Shown: one piece after another, positions 22,501 to 32,885 of the stretch
Numbering within the stretch: the stretch's first letter is position 1
Layout: each line of letters starts with the position of its first letter
NCBI GenBank assembly: GCA_021014325.1
Contig: CM037474.1
Span: 2,174,501-2,238,500, forward strand
Direction: 5' to 3'
From: Plazaster borealis
Lineage: Eukaryota > Echinodermata > Asteroidea > Forcipulatida > Labidiasteridae
Length of the DNA: 64,000 bases
The notes under the pieces: generated by a model
Databases searched by the model: none
Told to the model about the DNA's origin: nothing
Seen by the model: the letters and a program-made list of their open reading frames with translations, nothing else
Position numbers and translations under genes: made by a program

Positions 22501-24768
22501 CTGAGGGAACCTACCCAAGAGGTGTCCGCGACGTCTTCCCCAGACTAATGAAGAGCGAGGGATTCTTCGCGCTGTTCAAGGGAATCACGCCGGTCATGCT
22601 CAGAGCTTTCCCAGCAAATGCGGTATGTTGACAAAAAAATTGTGACTCGCGTTACTCACATTAAAAACACAGGTAGAAATTTGGGTTATTTCTCTTTTCA
22701 AACAGTGTATGTTGTCAGTTCTTAGTTTTGTAACAAATTGTCAACACTTGTTGAAAAGGTCATTCAGAAAGTGTGATTTCTATTACCTGTGGTCAGAGCA
22801 ACGTGAGTCACCATGGACTGTATGGTCAAATTAACGTGAGTCACTGTGAAATATGTTGTCAATGTAATGTGAGTAACCATGGATTATGTGGTCAATCTAA
22901 CCTGACCATGACATACATTGTAGGGTAACATGAGTCACCATGGATTCTGTGGTCTCTTACTTGAGTAACCATTGTTCTTTGAGAACTTGTTTTGCTGTTT
23001 ATTCTACTGCTTTATATTCAACACAGTAACCATGCATTATGTTCCCATTGTAAAGTGAGTAACCATGAAATTTGACACATGTAACAGGTTTTCATCTTTG
23101 TAATGCTGCTGAAATTTTTCAGGAATTGCACTGCTTTTTAGGGGGGGGGTCTAGGTGTTAATTATCTGTCCACCCAGAAATGAATGACGCTGTGTTTGTA
23201 TTTATTGTGTATTGCAAGTTTCAAGGAACCCAGGACACTTATAGATAAGGGTTCAATTTCATGGCTGTGCTGCGGAATTCTGCGCTTTATGGCCCATAGA
23301 ATCATGTGTTGTGCAGGGCGCCGTAAGCGCAGAATTCTGTGGGAAGCAAAGCCATGAAATTGGGCCGAGATCATCCAGGTGTTCCTGGAATGATTCGGCA
23401 GTCATTTCTGCCTCCTCACCTTGTGTCTATTTCAACATGTTTTATAAATGGATTTGCATTGTTTCATGAATCATCCTTAACTATCTTTGCTTGAACTGTT
23501 TCTCTCCTTTATTTTTTGGTGAATTTAATTTTTCTTTAAGCCTTGCATTTGTGAGTTGCTTTGTTTCAGTCAAAGCACTTTTTATAAATGTTTTATATTT
23601 TTGATCTTACTATCAATATTATCATTACATGTGTTTTTATTATCAATATTCCTGAGCCAGTGCCTCCTATCCTCTGGCAATTTTGTTTGATATAAATGCA
23701 GGTATTATTGAAATGTTTGAATGAGATACTATCCTTATAAATTTAACTGTATACTGCTTGCATTTACTGCATGTTATCATGTTGCAGGCTGACAGGCTGT
23801 TTATATCATTCAAAGCCACAGTGGATGATATTGAATGGTCAGACAGTAGGAGGGTTGACTATGTACTGTGTATATTTCTCTGTCTTTGCACATTTCTAAA
23901 CTTTTGCAAATTTGTCTATCTTTGTCAAGTTTCTTGAAGAACTTAAATGCATTCTTGTTCAAGGATGCTATTGATTTTGTTTTTTAATGAACATATATTT
24001 TTATATCTTGCTTTGCATTTACTTGTTTCCATTGTGGTTGTTGTTTGCAGAGTGCTTTGATTGTTATTATAAGTTGATGGTTAACGGTGCTATACAAGTT
24101 TGATTATTATCGTAGATGCATTCACCACATGGTATCATACTGTATTGTAGATTGGCATAGGTTATTTATCATTCAAAACCACAGTGAATGATACTGAATG
24201 ATCAGACAGTAGGAGGGTTAACTATGTACCATGCATATTTCTATCTTTGCATATTTCTCCATCTTTGTCAAGTGTCAAGAAGAACTTAAATGCATTCTTG
24301 TTCAAGGATGCTATTGAACTGTATTTATGGTCGCATAGTAGGAGGGTTGACTGTGTACTGTGTAGATGCATTCACCACATATTGCAGGCTGGCATAGTTT
24401 ATCTATCATTCGAAAAGTGGATGATATTAAATTGTTAGATAGTAGGAGGGTTGACTGTGTATTGTGTAGAAGCATTCACCACATGATATATTGCAGGCAG
24501 GCATAGTGTATCTATCATACAAAACCATTTAAATGATATTGAAATTTTAATAGTCAATAACAGGTTTTTCCTGTTTTTTCTCTGTCTTTTTTATGTAGGA
24601 ACATCTTTCTATAATTTATTTAATCTTTAAGTCAAATGTAAAATTTAAGCAAAATGTAAATATTGTGTTAATATTTGTTCTCCTAACTCTTTGCATTCCT
24701 CACAGGCATGCTTCCTTGGTTATGAGATGGCGATGAAATTCCTAAACTGGGCCACGCCAAACTTATAA
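10502..24768 (+). CDS. SLC25A20: Mitochondrial carnitine/acylcarnitine carrier
   Basis: Complete gene, nine exons: 10502-10597, 13810-13902, 16955-17082, 18049-18139, 19441-19564, 20144-20216, 21546-21655, 22498-22622, 24706-24768. All junctions are GT..AG and phases agree, giving 300 aa (human protein: 301). The product exchanges acylcarnitine for free carnitine across the inner mitochondrial membrane, feeding long-chain fatty acids to beta-oxidation. It shows the three ~100-residue repeats of the SLC25 family with signatures PLDTIKVRLQ (residue 27), [10 protein letters not shown] (127) and PDTLKSRLQ (229), plus glycine-rich openings such as FIAGGFGG and FAGGMAG. The first intron splits the first signature after IK. 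The start [10 protein letters not shown] fits the family, which has no cleaved presequence. Introns, from about 0.6 to 3.2 kb, are full of repeats. Other SLC25 members are possible in principle, but GERIKCLLQ favours SLC25A20. Confidence 0.95.
12628..13581. repeat. Inserted element with GGGCGAC-rich ends
   Basis: In intron 1 of the carrier gene. The left end runs from CCAGGGATTTCCC into 'CACTCGCCGGCCAGGCGA' and the right end is 'GGTGACCGGGCGACCGCTAAAGTCGAACCCTG'-like: the outer CAGGG../..CCCTG and the GCCGG/CCGGGC phrases are inverted. Several CTCGCCCG(G/C) phrases (about 13490-13560) repeat near the right end. No transposase reading frame seen; the interior is A/T-rich. Probably a non-autonomous element. 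Confidence 0.45.
13985..14150. repeat. Dispersed repeat 'ACTGGACC..GGACAAGTCCGG'
   Basis: Contains 'GCCGGACTTGTCCAGTCC', 'TAAAATCACTGGACTCAG' and 'TGTGGTCCAGTGTTAATTTT' followed by GAGCCCTGG. The same phrases occur at about 16440-16806 and 45085-45490, so three copies are visible in this window. Borders and class are unresolved. Confidence 0.5.
14583..15125. repeat. Dispersed repeat shared with 35965-36420
   Basis: Two ~450-540 base stretches in introns of different genes share several landmarks in order: CCTGAGAATTAAACTTGACC / CCCGAGAATAAGAATTGACC, 'AAGCATCCT', 'TTAATTAC..TATTTGTGT', 'TGTTTTCTCGTT' and 'CTTGCACAGTCT / ATTGCACAATCT'. This indicates one interspersed repeat family. No coding potential or terminal repeats were seen. 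Confidence 0.55.
15740..16380 (-). mobile_element. LINE relic with (ATTC)n tail
   Basis: Reading leftward on the - strand from 16380, [17 protein letters not shown] then [13 protein letters not shown] matches the end of a CR1/L2-type reverse transcriptase. A long 3' stretch follows and ends near 15753-15778 in the tetranucleotide ATTC repeated about six times, a typical LINE tail. A 196-codon frame continues through the 3' part by chance. It lies in the intron between exons 2 and 3 of the carrier gene. Confidence 0.55.
17640..17970. repeat. Dispersed repeat in carrier intron 3
   Basis: Holds 'GTCTTGCCTAAGGACATAG', 'GTCACTACCGGGACTCGAACC' and 'AGTCCAGTGCACTTGTCAGC', a layout typical of an interspersed repeat with a tRNA-like B-box phrase (GGGACTCGAACC is the reverse of GGTTCGAGTCCC). 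Only one copy is visible in this window. Confidence 0.4.
18595..19290 (+). mobile_element. LINE relic interrupted by a small element
   Basis: In the intron between exons 4 and 5 of the carrier gene. Open frames read [40 protein letters not shown] and QYKPS, then resume after about 200 bases with [29 protein letters not shown]. These are consecutive parts of the C-terminal end of a CR1/L2-type reverse transcriptase. The 3' end near 19250-19315 has GCGC..TATAAATACTCATATTATTG. The break at 18788-18985 is an inserted element (separate entry). Confidence 0.7.
18788..18985. mobile_element. Inverted-repeat element nested in a LINE relic
   Basis: About 198 bases. The left end CTACAATTCCGGCCAAAATG and the inverse of the right end CTACAATCCCGACCATATC are clearly related, as are the inner TTGGGCCCCC / GGGGGCCCAA. 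It splits a LINE frame between QYKPS and LRSSDLS. A second, diverged member with AAAATGCTTGGGC and CCCTCCCCCGTCCCC lies at about 52765-52850. Transposase is absent, so this is a MITE-like passenger. Confidence 0.6.
19824..20056. repeat. Inverted-repeat element, family 1
   Basis: Contains two successive 'TTACCA(G/A)..CCAAAACACCATGT' blocks, each followed by TTTGAAACTGGTTTCCTGC or TTTGTAACTGGTTTCCTGC, so the interior seems tandemly doubled. It ends about 90 bases before exon 6 of the carrier gene. Confidence 0.55.
20399..20544. repeat. Inverted-repeat element, family 4
   Basis: Ends GGGGCTTTTTCCAAACCTCGG and CCGAGGTTTGGGAAAATGCCCC are inverted copies, as are the inner CGGCTGAGGCT / AGCCGGAGCCC. 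Related elements occur at 33398-33549 and 52357-52486. Length about 146 bases, no coding capacity: MITE-like. Confidence 0.65.
20560..20980. repeat. tRNA-like SINE pieces
   Basis: On the + strand GGTCGCATGGGTGGCTACTA (A-box region) is followed by GTTCGATTCCCGACTAGGG (B-box) near 20630. On the - strand near 20900-20975, GGCATGGTTGTCTAGTG is followed by CCTGGTTCAATTCCTGGC. Two tRNA-like heads in opposite orientation suggest two SINE insertions. Internal mismatches rule out functional tRNAs. Confidence 0.45.
21200..21535. repeat. Inverted-repeat-rich element, family 3
   Basis: Ends about 10 bases before exon 7 of the carrier gene and shares 'CTCCCAAAAGAG..TTGTACA', 'GTACTCGCAAGTTTA / GTACAAGCAAGTTTAGTG' and 'CATGCAAAGCTTC / CTATGCTAAGCTTCGGACATC' with the copy at 58735-58990. 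Small frames through this repeat into exon 7 are accidental. Confidence 0.5.
22790..23080. repeat. Degenerate tandem array 'GTGAGTCACCATGGA'
   Basis: Six or so units of roughly 30-50 bases built on GTGAGT(C/A)ACCATGGA and TATGTGGTCAAT, in the intron after exon 8 of the carrier gene. Several units contain a consensus-like GTGAGT donor pentamer downstream of the true exon 8 donor at 22623. Confidence 0.55.
23249..23366. repeat. Short inverted repeat related to family 1
   Basis: Left CAATTTCATGGCTGTGCTGC and right GCAAAGCCATGAAATTGGGCC are inverted, with an inner inverted pair GCGGAATTCTGCGC / GCGCAGAATTCTGTGG. It could fold into one hairpin. Confidence 0.6.
23780..24535. repeat. Local repeat cluster of LINE-tail origin
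   Basis: Three to four partial copies of a block: 'TTGCAGGCTGGCATAG', 'ATCATTCAAAACCACAGTG', 'GACAGTAGGAGGGTTGACTA', 'GATGCATTCACCACAT', and 'GAACTTAAATGCATTCTTGTT'. The last reads [12 protein letters not shown], a worn reverse-transcriptase ending, and 'GGTGCTATACAAGTTTGATT' at about 24088 is a LINE 3' end. It lies in the last intron of the carrier gene, about 170 bases before the final exon. Confidence 0.5.
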
Positions 24769-25502
24769 CTGAAGTTGTCAGCGTTGGCGGTAAGACCTCC
24801 GAAAAAAGCAAATTGACCATCGTTGGAGTGAGAGATATTCGTCTAAGTGAAAGTACACACAGGGGAATGTTAATGTGTACATGGAAGATCGGAAAATTGG
24901 GGATAAACTCTTCTGATTTTGATTGGTACCTCTTGGAAAATAATTCTTTTTAGCAGAAAGGCATCCATTATATCCAACAAATGAACGCACACTCAGGTTT
25001 GTTCTTGTTTGACAAACAGGAAGGTTCCAGGGTATTAGAAGAAAACAATTTTTGAAAGATTTTATTACATTGTAATACTTTTGACTTGAATTTTTACAGC
25101 GCATGGGTCATATAATTGTATAAGTCATTTTATCAGATGCTGGCTGTCTTATAGCAAGCTTGTTGAATTGAAAGAAACGGTCCCAGGAGACAATCAAGCT
25201 GAAAAGTTTCACCAGAAATGATTGGCTGTGAGTGGCCCTGTAAGCATTTTGAAACTACAGTATGTTGTTTTAAAAGTTCATGGACTGGGAAGGGCGTGTC
25301 TTACGCATGTCAGAGGTCATGCCAAGTGCACCAATCAGAATGCAGGTTATCAATGATTGACAGGTTTGCATGATGTGAATGTGATTGATACTGGAATGAA
25401 TGCTTTTTATGCCAAGATTTTTCAAGCATGTGACAATAATTAACCCAAAACAAAATGGGAACAGCTTTGTCTCCATCGAATAGTTTATATATATTTTTTT
25501 CT

Positions 25503-25888
25503 TTAAAGGCAGGGTACACTTTTGGTAACTGTCAAAGACAAGTATCCTCACTAGGTGTATCCCAACATATGCATAAAATAACAATCCTGTTGGTCAATTG
25601 GTCATCGAAGTTGCAAGAAAATATTGAAAGAAAAAAACCACCCTTTTAATTGTCGTATAGAATTGTGTGCTTTCAGATGCCTGAGAAAGACTTCATGCCT
25701 GAAGCCTTTCTCAGATTCAAATTTTGGGGTGAAAGTTACCTCTCTCTCTAAAACTGCACTACTTCAAAGGGAGTCGTTTCTAACAATGTTTTGTACCATC
25801 AACAGCTCTTTAGTGCTCCTTACCAAGTAAGTTTTTATGGTCATTAACTTGTTGTGGAGTAAATACCAAAAGTATACACTGCCTTTAA
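25503..25888. repeat. Inverted-repeat element, family 2
   Basis: Left end TTTAAAGGCAGGGTACACTT and right end AAGTATACACTGCCTTTAAA are inverted copies. The interior has 'GTATCCCAACATATGCATAA', 'GGTCATCGAAGTTGCAAGAA' and 'CTTCAAAGGGAGTCGTTTCT'. About 386 bases. Other members: 29857, 30771, 43770. MITE-like, no protein. Confidence 0.7.
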
Positions 25889-27579
25889 ATGTTTGGGAAG
25901 CTGGAGTTATGGGTTTTGATGCATTGCATGGTGAGTTATCAATATATGTTCAGTTTGCAGTAACACGTAGGCCTACCATGTGTATATCTACTTTGCTGTA
26001 TAGAGTTGTTCTTTGAGAACTTGTCTTGCAGAAGAATAAATAGCAAGACAATTTCTCAAAAAACAATCTAAACAGCAAAGTAGATATATGTACACATGGT
26101 ATTACCGAAAACTGAATATACATTGTAAGTTGAGTTGATGGGCTAAACATACATTTTAGGTCGCATTATTAATTCAAAATCAAATAATATTGGTTAAATT
26201 TTAGACCAGCGACTTAAATATTCACAGATTTGTGCAATTTTGTTCCCAACCCATTGTATAAAGTGTGTGATTTGAATTCTTAAATGGTAGGGTAAGGCAC
26301 TGTTTATGGCAGAAAAGTTGCTTGTCAGATAAATGTTGACTCTGAAGATGCATAGAACACAATCAACATTGGAAGGTTGTGGCAAATCATCGCTTCTCTT
26401 GCAGAGAGGTTACTTTCGCTGGCACTAGGTAGTGGCAGTAGACACACTAAGTCATTTTCCATCCTGGCCCTTTTCGAAATAATTGCTGCGACTCCGGCCT
26501 TGGCTTCAACATTACAAAGGCGTGGTCTCAAAAATACCATTATTTTGAGCTTGTGCATATTAATTCCACGAAAGGATTAGTTATCCAGTTAGTATGCTGC
26601 CCTCTTGGGTCCTCTAAACTCTCATTTGCATCAGTATTTGCCAATAGAGGGTAGTATTCGTTCCATGAGGGGACAAAGTGAAATTCATAACTTCTTTTGA
26701 AAAATAACTTAACCCTGTGTTCTATAAATACATTGTCATCACAAACATTTCACTAAGTGAAGATGTCAATAAATTGGACCAAGCAGCTTGTGTTTGGCTG
26801 TAGCCTACCATTTATTATACTTGTCATAATTGTCGAAAAGTTGGGGTGTTTTTTTTTGTAAATTTCATTATGCAAATTTATTGTAAATTTTGTGATGTAC
26901 CTCGGCAGAATTTGTTGAAATAAATCACTGCAAACTCCACCTGTTGCAGATTATTAACCCGTTTTTACCTGAGGTAAATGTGGGTTTGTCAATGGTAAAA
27001 TAACAACAATGGAATTTGAATTTTATTGAATGTCTTCCACAAATGAAATAAATCCAAGATATTGTTTATGTGTTTATTTTCTTCTAAAAATGTGTTGATC
27101 AAAACTGAAAGCTTTGCCTCTTTCGAGAGTTGCAGAGGCCATATAAACACAACAAATGTGCTTAAACTATTACTAGTAATAGTAATATTAACATTTTTTA
27201 GTTCACTAGGTTTCACCTCCGAATGACGATGTGTAACGTATATGCAAAGCAAACCCTGTGTCTATATTCGCTAAAAGACAACAGGTAAAAATACCTGGCT
27301 CATCTGATAAGATCTTCAGATACGAACGAATCGAAGCAATTGCTCTTCAACGCGGACAAGTACACGATGGGGGGACGACCGCAAACGACACAACTGACAA
27401 GTCTGTAAGAACCAAACCAAAACGATTGATGAACTTACTTTTTTGAAGACGCGAAAGAACGAAGTTTGTAGTTCAGCTCATGCCACCCGATATCTGGTCA
27501 ATTATTGGATAGGTTAAACTCTATGTATGTATGTAGTAAACTTTCAGGTACATGTACAATCATGTGTAAGTCTCTTTGA

Positions 27580-27690
27580 GAGGAGTGTGGCGGCCTCTTG
27601 GTGTTGGCTCTGAAAGAGCCGTCGGTATGCTCTCGACGTTTCGTACAGTATACCCTGCACGTCTTCAGGATTCCATGTGCTTAATCACTG
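27580..27690. repeat. Fragment of family 3 repeat
   Basis: 'GTTGGCTCTGAAAGAGCCG' followed by 'CTCGACGTTTCGTACAGTAT' and 'CGTCTTCAGGATTCC'. Same phrases at 55770-55860 and 58800-58870, so this is one dispersed family. Confidence 0.5.
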
Positions 27691-28339
27691 GCAATCTGTG
27701 CTTGCCAAAAACTAGCGAACAGTCAAAGGCCGTGTCATGTACAGTCTATGTTACTTGTTTCCTGCCCTTCCTTCATGCGGGCTTACTGAGCAATAATCTC
27801 TGTAGAGATTTGTATGTGCTTTTTTTCTTTTTTTCTTTACATGACATGGGGGGAGTATTGTATACAGTGCTTAACACAGTGTATTCACACAAATAATATT
27901 TAGGCCTATGAAAGACAATTTTGTTAACCAGTATAATTAAATAAGCCTGGTTATTACTACTAAGCTATAGTAGGCCTTTTAGCTCCGTGAAATCGGTCCC
28001 ATTGATTTCATGGGAAAACATATTTTCAAAACTGAACCATGCATGCAGTGATGCATTGTAAAATCATCTGTTTTCGTTATGTCAAAAATGTGAATTAAAC
28101 TCGGCATGAATCCGTCACCTTTTGTTTGGTCCCACAGGGCAGTATTGGCTCCCACGTACATTTTTACGCTGACTGATCATGCAAATCTATTGTGCAGAAA
28201 TGCTGTGGCACAAAGTGAGTCTGGTGCAGACAGGAAACCCACTGTGGTAATGACATTGCCTATTAGTACACACATATAAAACATAAAGTAATCAACCACA
28301 AGGAAAACTGACTGGTGTATTTTAGAATTTTGGATTGAA

Positions 28340-28440
28340 CAAAGACAATTGACGAGAGCGGGACTTGAACCTGTAACCTCACAGCTAAGTTGGTAGAGCG
28401 CTGGCACTTTAATCCTGAGGTCAGAGGTCGAGTCAATTAA
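28340..28440. repeat. Rearranged tRNA-derived SINE
   Basis: The left half, read on the - strand, gives a tRNA T-arm (GGTTCAAGTCCCGCTCTCGT). The right half, read on the + strand, gives a tRNA D-arm and anticodon arm (AGCTAAGTTGGTAGAGCGCT). The halves meet near 28380 in inverted order, so this is a SINE broken by a local inversion or two insertions. Related to the element at 49530. Confidence 0.5.
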
Positions 28441-28944
28441 TTGTTCAACCCTCTTAATTGTACCGTCAATTATTGTTCAACACACGCTTCATTTGCAATA
28501 GATATGCCTATGTTGCTGTGTGTAGCAAAAACATAACCCAGACATTTAGCGATCTACACAAGGTGTTATTTCGAAGGTCGTAATTATTTTCTCATCGACA
28601 AGTTCAAAGGTTCACCAACAATAGGGTAATACAAATACCTTTTGTACATGTACTCCCTGTATTCACTTTCCATTTCTCGTTTCAACTTCCGTGTTGACAG
28701 CTGTACACACCAGCAGGCTATGTTCCATGTTCCTTCCCTTACCATTCGTCAATATCTCTCGGGAAAGACGGAATAGGTTGTAGAGCAGCCAGCAGGCATG
28801 TGATTTTTCATGACTTTTCCTTATTTTTTTCTCCAAATCTTTTTGAGCCTTCAAATTTTCTTGATGATAAGTAAACAATAACCAAGGAGAGAAAGAAGTA
28901 GTCCACACTTTGTCCAAACCTGTAGTTTTTTTTCTTTGGTGATG

Positions 28945-29115
28945 CACAGCATAGTGTTAGCCAGATGGTGTCTGGGTGTCTTTTGGACACCTTGTTTTTA
29001 AATTTTGACACCCTGTTTTATCTGTCATTTACATGTATGTATATTGTAAGTGAACAATTTGGAAATCCAGTTTTTAAATTCCAAGCAAATTTGGACACCC
29101 TTTACTAAATCCTGG
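28945..29115. repeat. Dispersed repeat 'GGACACCCTGTTTTA'
   Basis: 'GTGTTAGCCAGATGGTGTCTG' and 'GTCTTTTGGACACC..GTTTT..AAATTTTGACACCCTG' with 'TTTATCTGTCATTTACATG'. Almost the same text at 47695-47920, where it is split by an A/T-rich LINE-like tail. Class unresolved. Confidence 0.6.
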
Positions 29116-29384
29116 CTGAAACCTTCATGCACAGAGTCTGTAAACCTCCTGAATTGTAACATCTGAGAGTTTCCCAGTCTAGAATAGAGGAAACCAAGGC
29201 TCACAAGCTATTTTTTCAGGAATTTTCAAAAACGTCAAATCTCGTCCCTGATGGACATGGACATCGAAATTACAGGCCGCAAGGTTTCAGCTGATCAGCT
29301 GATTTCATCATGTATATGTTTATAACTCAGCTGTGCCATAAACATAAAAATAAAAACAGTACAAATTTAGTCTAGATGTTCTGT

Positions 29385-29535
29385 AAAAACTCCTGGGTCA
29401 CGACCTGAATTCCAGGTCCCGACGGGGACTGACCCATTTCTAGGTCAACATGTCCAGGAGTTTGTGTCAAAATGACACGGGAATGGGTCAACCTGACCCG
29501 GAATCAAGGTCAGTTCTGACCTGGGAGTTTTATAG
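29385..29535. repeat. Inverted repeat 'CTCCTGGGTCA..TGACCTGGGAG'
   Basis: Ends CTCCTGGGTCACGACCTGAA and TTCTGACCTGGGAG are inverted, with several internal TGACCC/GGGTCA half-sites. Related elements occur at about 50215-50370 and 54225-54380, where TGACCCGGGAG marks the right end. Confidence 0.6.
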
Positions 29536-29856
29536 TCTGCGTCTGGTGATTTCCTCTCTTATTTTGGACAAAATGTAGTTGCTTGCCTGAACTTGATTAG
29601 CAGCTGTATGTATAAAAAGGTGGATTTATTCTGTTGTTAACAACATAGTAAACAACTGTTGTTTACAGATATAGTAAACATTTGTCCATAAATTTCTTTT
29701 ATGATCAGGTTGGCTTTGTACACCTGCTGGTTCACCGGCAACTATTCTACATAAGAATAAGATTAAGTGTATGACCAAATGCAATACAGATGTAAACTTC
29801 AGTTTCACATTGAGTCTTTTTGCTTATTTATTTATATTTTATTTATATTACAGTTT

Positions 29857-30268
29857 GTTTAAAGGTCTGTATAGGGCCTACGTTTGGGAATGACTCTGAA
29901 AATTAATGGCAATACAAAACTACTTGGTAAGAAGCAGCAGCTGTGGATATATAGTATAATGCATTTTGAGAAACTTTTCACTTAGAAGTACTGCGGTTAT
30001 ATGGAAAAAGATATCACTTTTTATCCCCCTAAAATTTAAATCTGAGAAGCGTTACTGACAGTAACGTTTCTCAGATTGTGTATTTCAATTGCAGATTATT
30101 CTTCCTGCGTGGAAATAACCGGTCCAGATTTTCGGCAATATCTCAAAAACGCTACTACCTTTTGAAATGAAATTTTCACAGGTTAGTTTTATGGTATATA
30201 TCTACATTTGTATAGGATTAAAACAAACGGTGGGCTACAATTATCAAACGTATACAATCCCTTTAAAG
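29857..30268. repeat. Inverted-repeat element, family 2
   Basis: Begins TTTAAAGGTCTGTATAGGGCC and ends GTATACAATCCCTTTAAAG. An inner hairpin AATCTGAGAAGCGTTACTG / CAGTAACGTTTCTCAGATT lies at about 30039-30078. The same inner TCTCAGATTTAAATTTT..GGATAAAAAGTGATATC phrase occurs, inverted, at 43820-43860. Confidence 0.6.
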
Positions 30269-30770
30269 ACTTACAAATATTTTCATTACTTTTACTTAAA
30301 TTTCCGGAAAACATTCTTTGTGCTGGAACCTCAATAACTGTATATTAAACTGACAGCCAAACCCACTGTTCTTGTATTGAACAGAATTCCGCGTACATAA
30401 ATAAAAACATAATTCACAATTTAATAGTTTTTGCTGCAATAAAATTGTGTTCAGCCTTGACCGATTGCAGTCTGTTGTGCATTCTATTATCACCCATTCA
30501 AATTAATGCACATGTTATCTTCTGGAGGCTATGCGAAAAACATGTAAATCTGAAGAGGTTAAAAAAGTGTTTCTGTGTGGGTGAAGAAATATGCAACCCC
30601 CAAAAGGTCCGCTTTTGGTGCCCCCCCCCCACATTGATGATGATTCTTAGGCTGATTTTATGTGACTTGTAAAAACTAGATGTACTTTTTTACTTTATAC
30701 CTATTGATGTATCAGCAATTCTGAGTAAAACAATAGAGATTTGACCCAAATAAAATAAAACAATGTACAT

Positions 30771-31254
30771 TAGAGGCATCGTACACGTTTGGTAATTGTC
30801 AAAGACCATATGCATAAAATAACAAGCCTGTGAAAATTTGGGCTCAATTGGTCATCGAAGTTCCAAGAAAATGATGAAAGAAAATACACCCTTGTTGTAC
30901 AAATGTGTGTGCTTTTAGTTAGGAATAAAAACTTCTTGCACCATATGCATAAAATAACAAGCCTGTGAAAGTTTGAGCTCAATTGGTCATCGAAGTTGCA
31001 AGAAAATGATGAAAGAAAATACACTCTTGTTTTACAAATGTGTGTGCTTTCAGTTAGGAATAAAAACTTCTTGCAAGAAGTTTTTATTATTTTAGTGAGA
31101 AATTACCTCTTTCTCAAAAACTACGTTACTTCAGAGGGAGTCGTTTCTCACAATGTTTTATACTATAAACAGCTCTCTGTTGCTCGTTACCAAGTCAGTT
31201 TTTATGCTAATATATATATTTTGAGTAATTACCAAACGTGTACAGTGCCTTTAA
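30771..31254. repeat. Family 2 element with internal duplication
   Basis: Ends GAGGCATCGTACACGTTTGG and CCAAACGTGTACAGTGCCTTT are inverted. A block of about 130 bases beginning CCATATGCATAAAATAACAA is present twice (30807 and 30940), explaining why this copy is longer than that at 25503. Confidence 0.65.
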
Positions 31255-31832
31255 CAGATACAGAATTACTTTCTATTTACCTCATATGCAAGACTTCATT
31301 GTTGGTTTTTCCCTACACATTGTTTTACAATATGGCTGTACAGGAAACCTTTGTTTATTCGTAACAGTTCAATATCCGCAGTGTACCTTGAATCAAAATA
31401 TTTTTTATTTACCTAACAGTTACTGACATGTTTAAAAATATATATAGGCCTATACACTTCAAAAATACCCTCAACTTACGCTGGATTGTTTTTGTTTTTT
31501 GTCAACCCCCCCCCCCCTCAATTTCCATAACATCATTGTTGAATGTTAATATGGTCTGAATAATTATACATTTTTAATTCAAAAAAACTAAAGCAAGATG
31601 ATACACTTCTTTAGGAAGTGCTGGATTGTACCATTGTTTTATAGTAAGTTGTAATTAATAATTATGTACAGCAAAAATATCAAAAACTTGAATGTCTCCA
31701 ATTAAAATGTACAACTCCAAGTCACCAAATTATCAGTTCGAAATATCAAATTTGATGAACATCCTGTATAGTCTTAGGGCCATGTCATGGATTCACAAGG
31801 CAATTTCATTTCATAATACATTTTTTTGAGGA

Positions 31833-32400
31833 CAGTGTAAAATGCACTGTTTGAGATGATAGTCAGTCACCGTTTGAGATAATACTGAAGACACCCTTCG
31901 GGATAGTAAGTCACTGTTTGAGATAGTAGTAAAATACCCCGTTTGAGATAGTAAGTCATTGTTTGAGATAGTACTGAAGATACCTAGCTTTGAGATAGTA
32001 AGTCACTGTTTGAGATAGTAGTAAAATACCCCGTTTGAGATAGTAAGTCATCGTTTGAGATAGTACTGAAGATACCTAGCTTTGAGATAGTAAGTCACTG
32101 TTTGAGATAGTAGTAAAATACCCCGTTTGAGATAGTAAGTCATCGTTTGAGATAGTACTGAAGATACCTAGCTTTGAGATAGTAAGTCACTGTTTGAGAT
32201 AGTAGTAAAATACACTGTTGAGATAGTAAGTCAACGCTTGAGATAGTACTGTAGACACCCAGCTTTGGGGTAAGACACTGTTTGAGCTATAGTAAACTTA
32301 CACCGTTTTGAGATAATAAGTCACCGTGTGAGATAAATAAGTCCCCGTTTGAAATAGTGAGTCGTCACCTTTTTATGTAGTAAGTCACCATTTAAGATGC
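31833..32400. repeat. Higher-order minisatellite 'TTTGAGATAGTAAGTCA'
   Basis: More than twenty monomers of about 20-24 bases built on GTTTGAGATAGTA. In the central part (31980-32215) four variants form a larger unit of about 92 bases (TAGC-, AGTAGTAAAATACCCC-, AAGTCATC- and ACTGAAGATACC-linked) repeated almost unchanged. The edges are degenerate. No coding sense seen. Confidence 0.8.
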
Positions 32401-32885
32401 CTGGTTATAGTAAGTTATACCGTATGCTAACAAAGTGCTCTTCTACATGCAATAAAGTTGGTTGTCTCCTATAGGTATCTGTATAAAAATTATTACGTTT
32501 GATGAGGCACTTATAAAGAAGACAACATGGTCGAATTTCCATGATAAAAAAACTGCTTTTATATGTTAGTGCTTTAGATGTGTATACATGTTGTATGTAA
32601 TAATGACTTTAGTTACTGTTAAATGGATAGACGGATTCATACCTTTGCCTAAAACATGACCTTCAATAAGGGAACATTGAAATGCTTCCACATGAACATA
32701 AATTCAATCATTGAGTTGAGTGTCTCATTTCCTATACGTGACTGGGCAACAGAGGGAGCACTACTTTGCTCAATAGCCAGTCAGATTCCCTTGAGTACAA
32801 CATCGGTTGGTAACCTCTGCGATTTACAGAAAGTTTACTTTGAAATTTGTTGAGGGGGGACCCTTTACAGTAGCCGTCTCTCTTC

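Larger units (their letters stand above)
24769..32885. other. Intergenic region, 3' side of two convergent genes
   Basis: Lies between the stop codons of the carrier gene (+) and the CABIT-SAM gene (-), so it must hold both 3' UTRs. AATAAA at 26919-26924 is one possible carrier poly(A) signal. No exon-like structure was found; small open frames here are short and in repeats. Contents are several repeat families listed separately. Confidence 0.5.
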
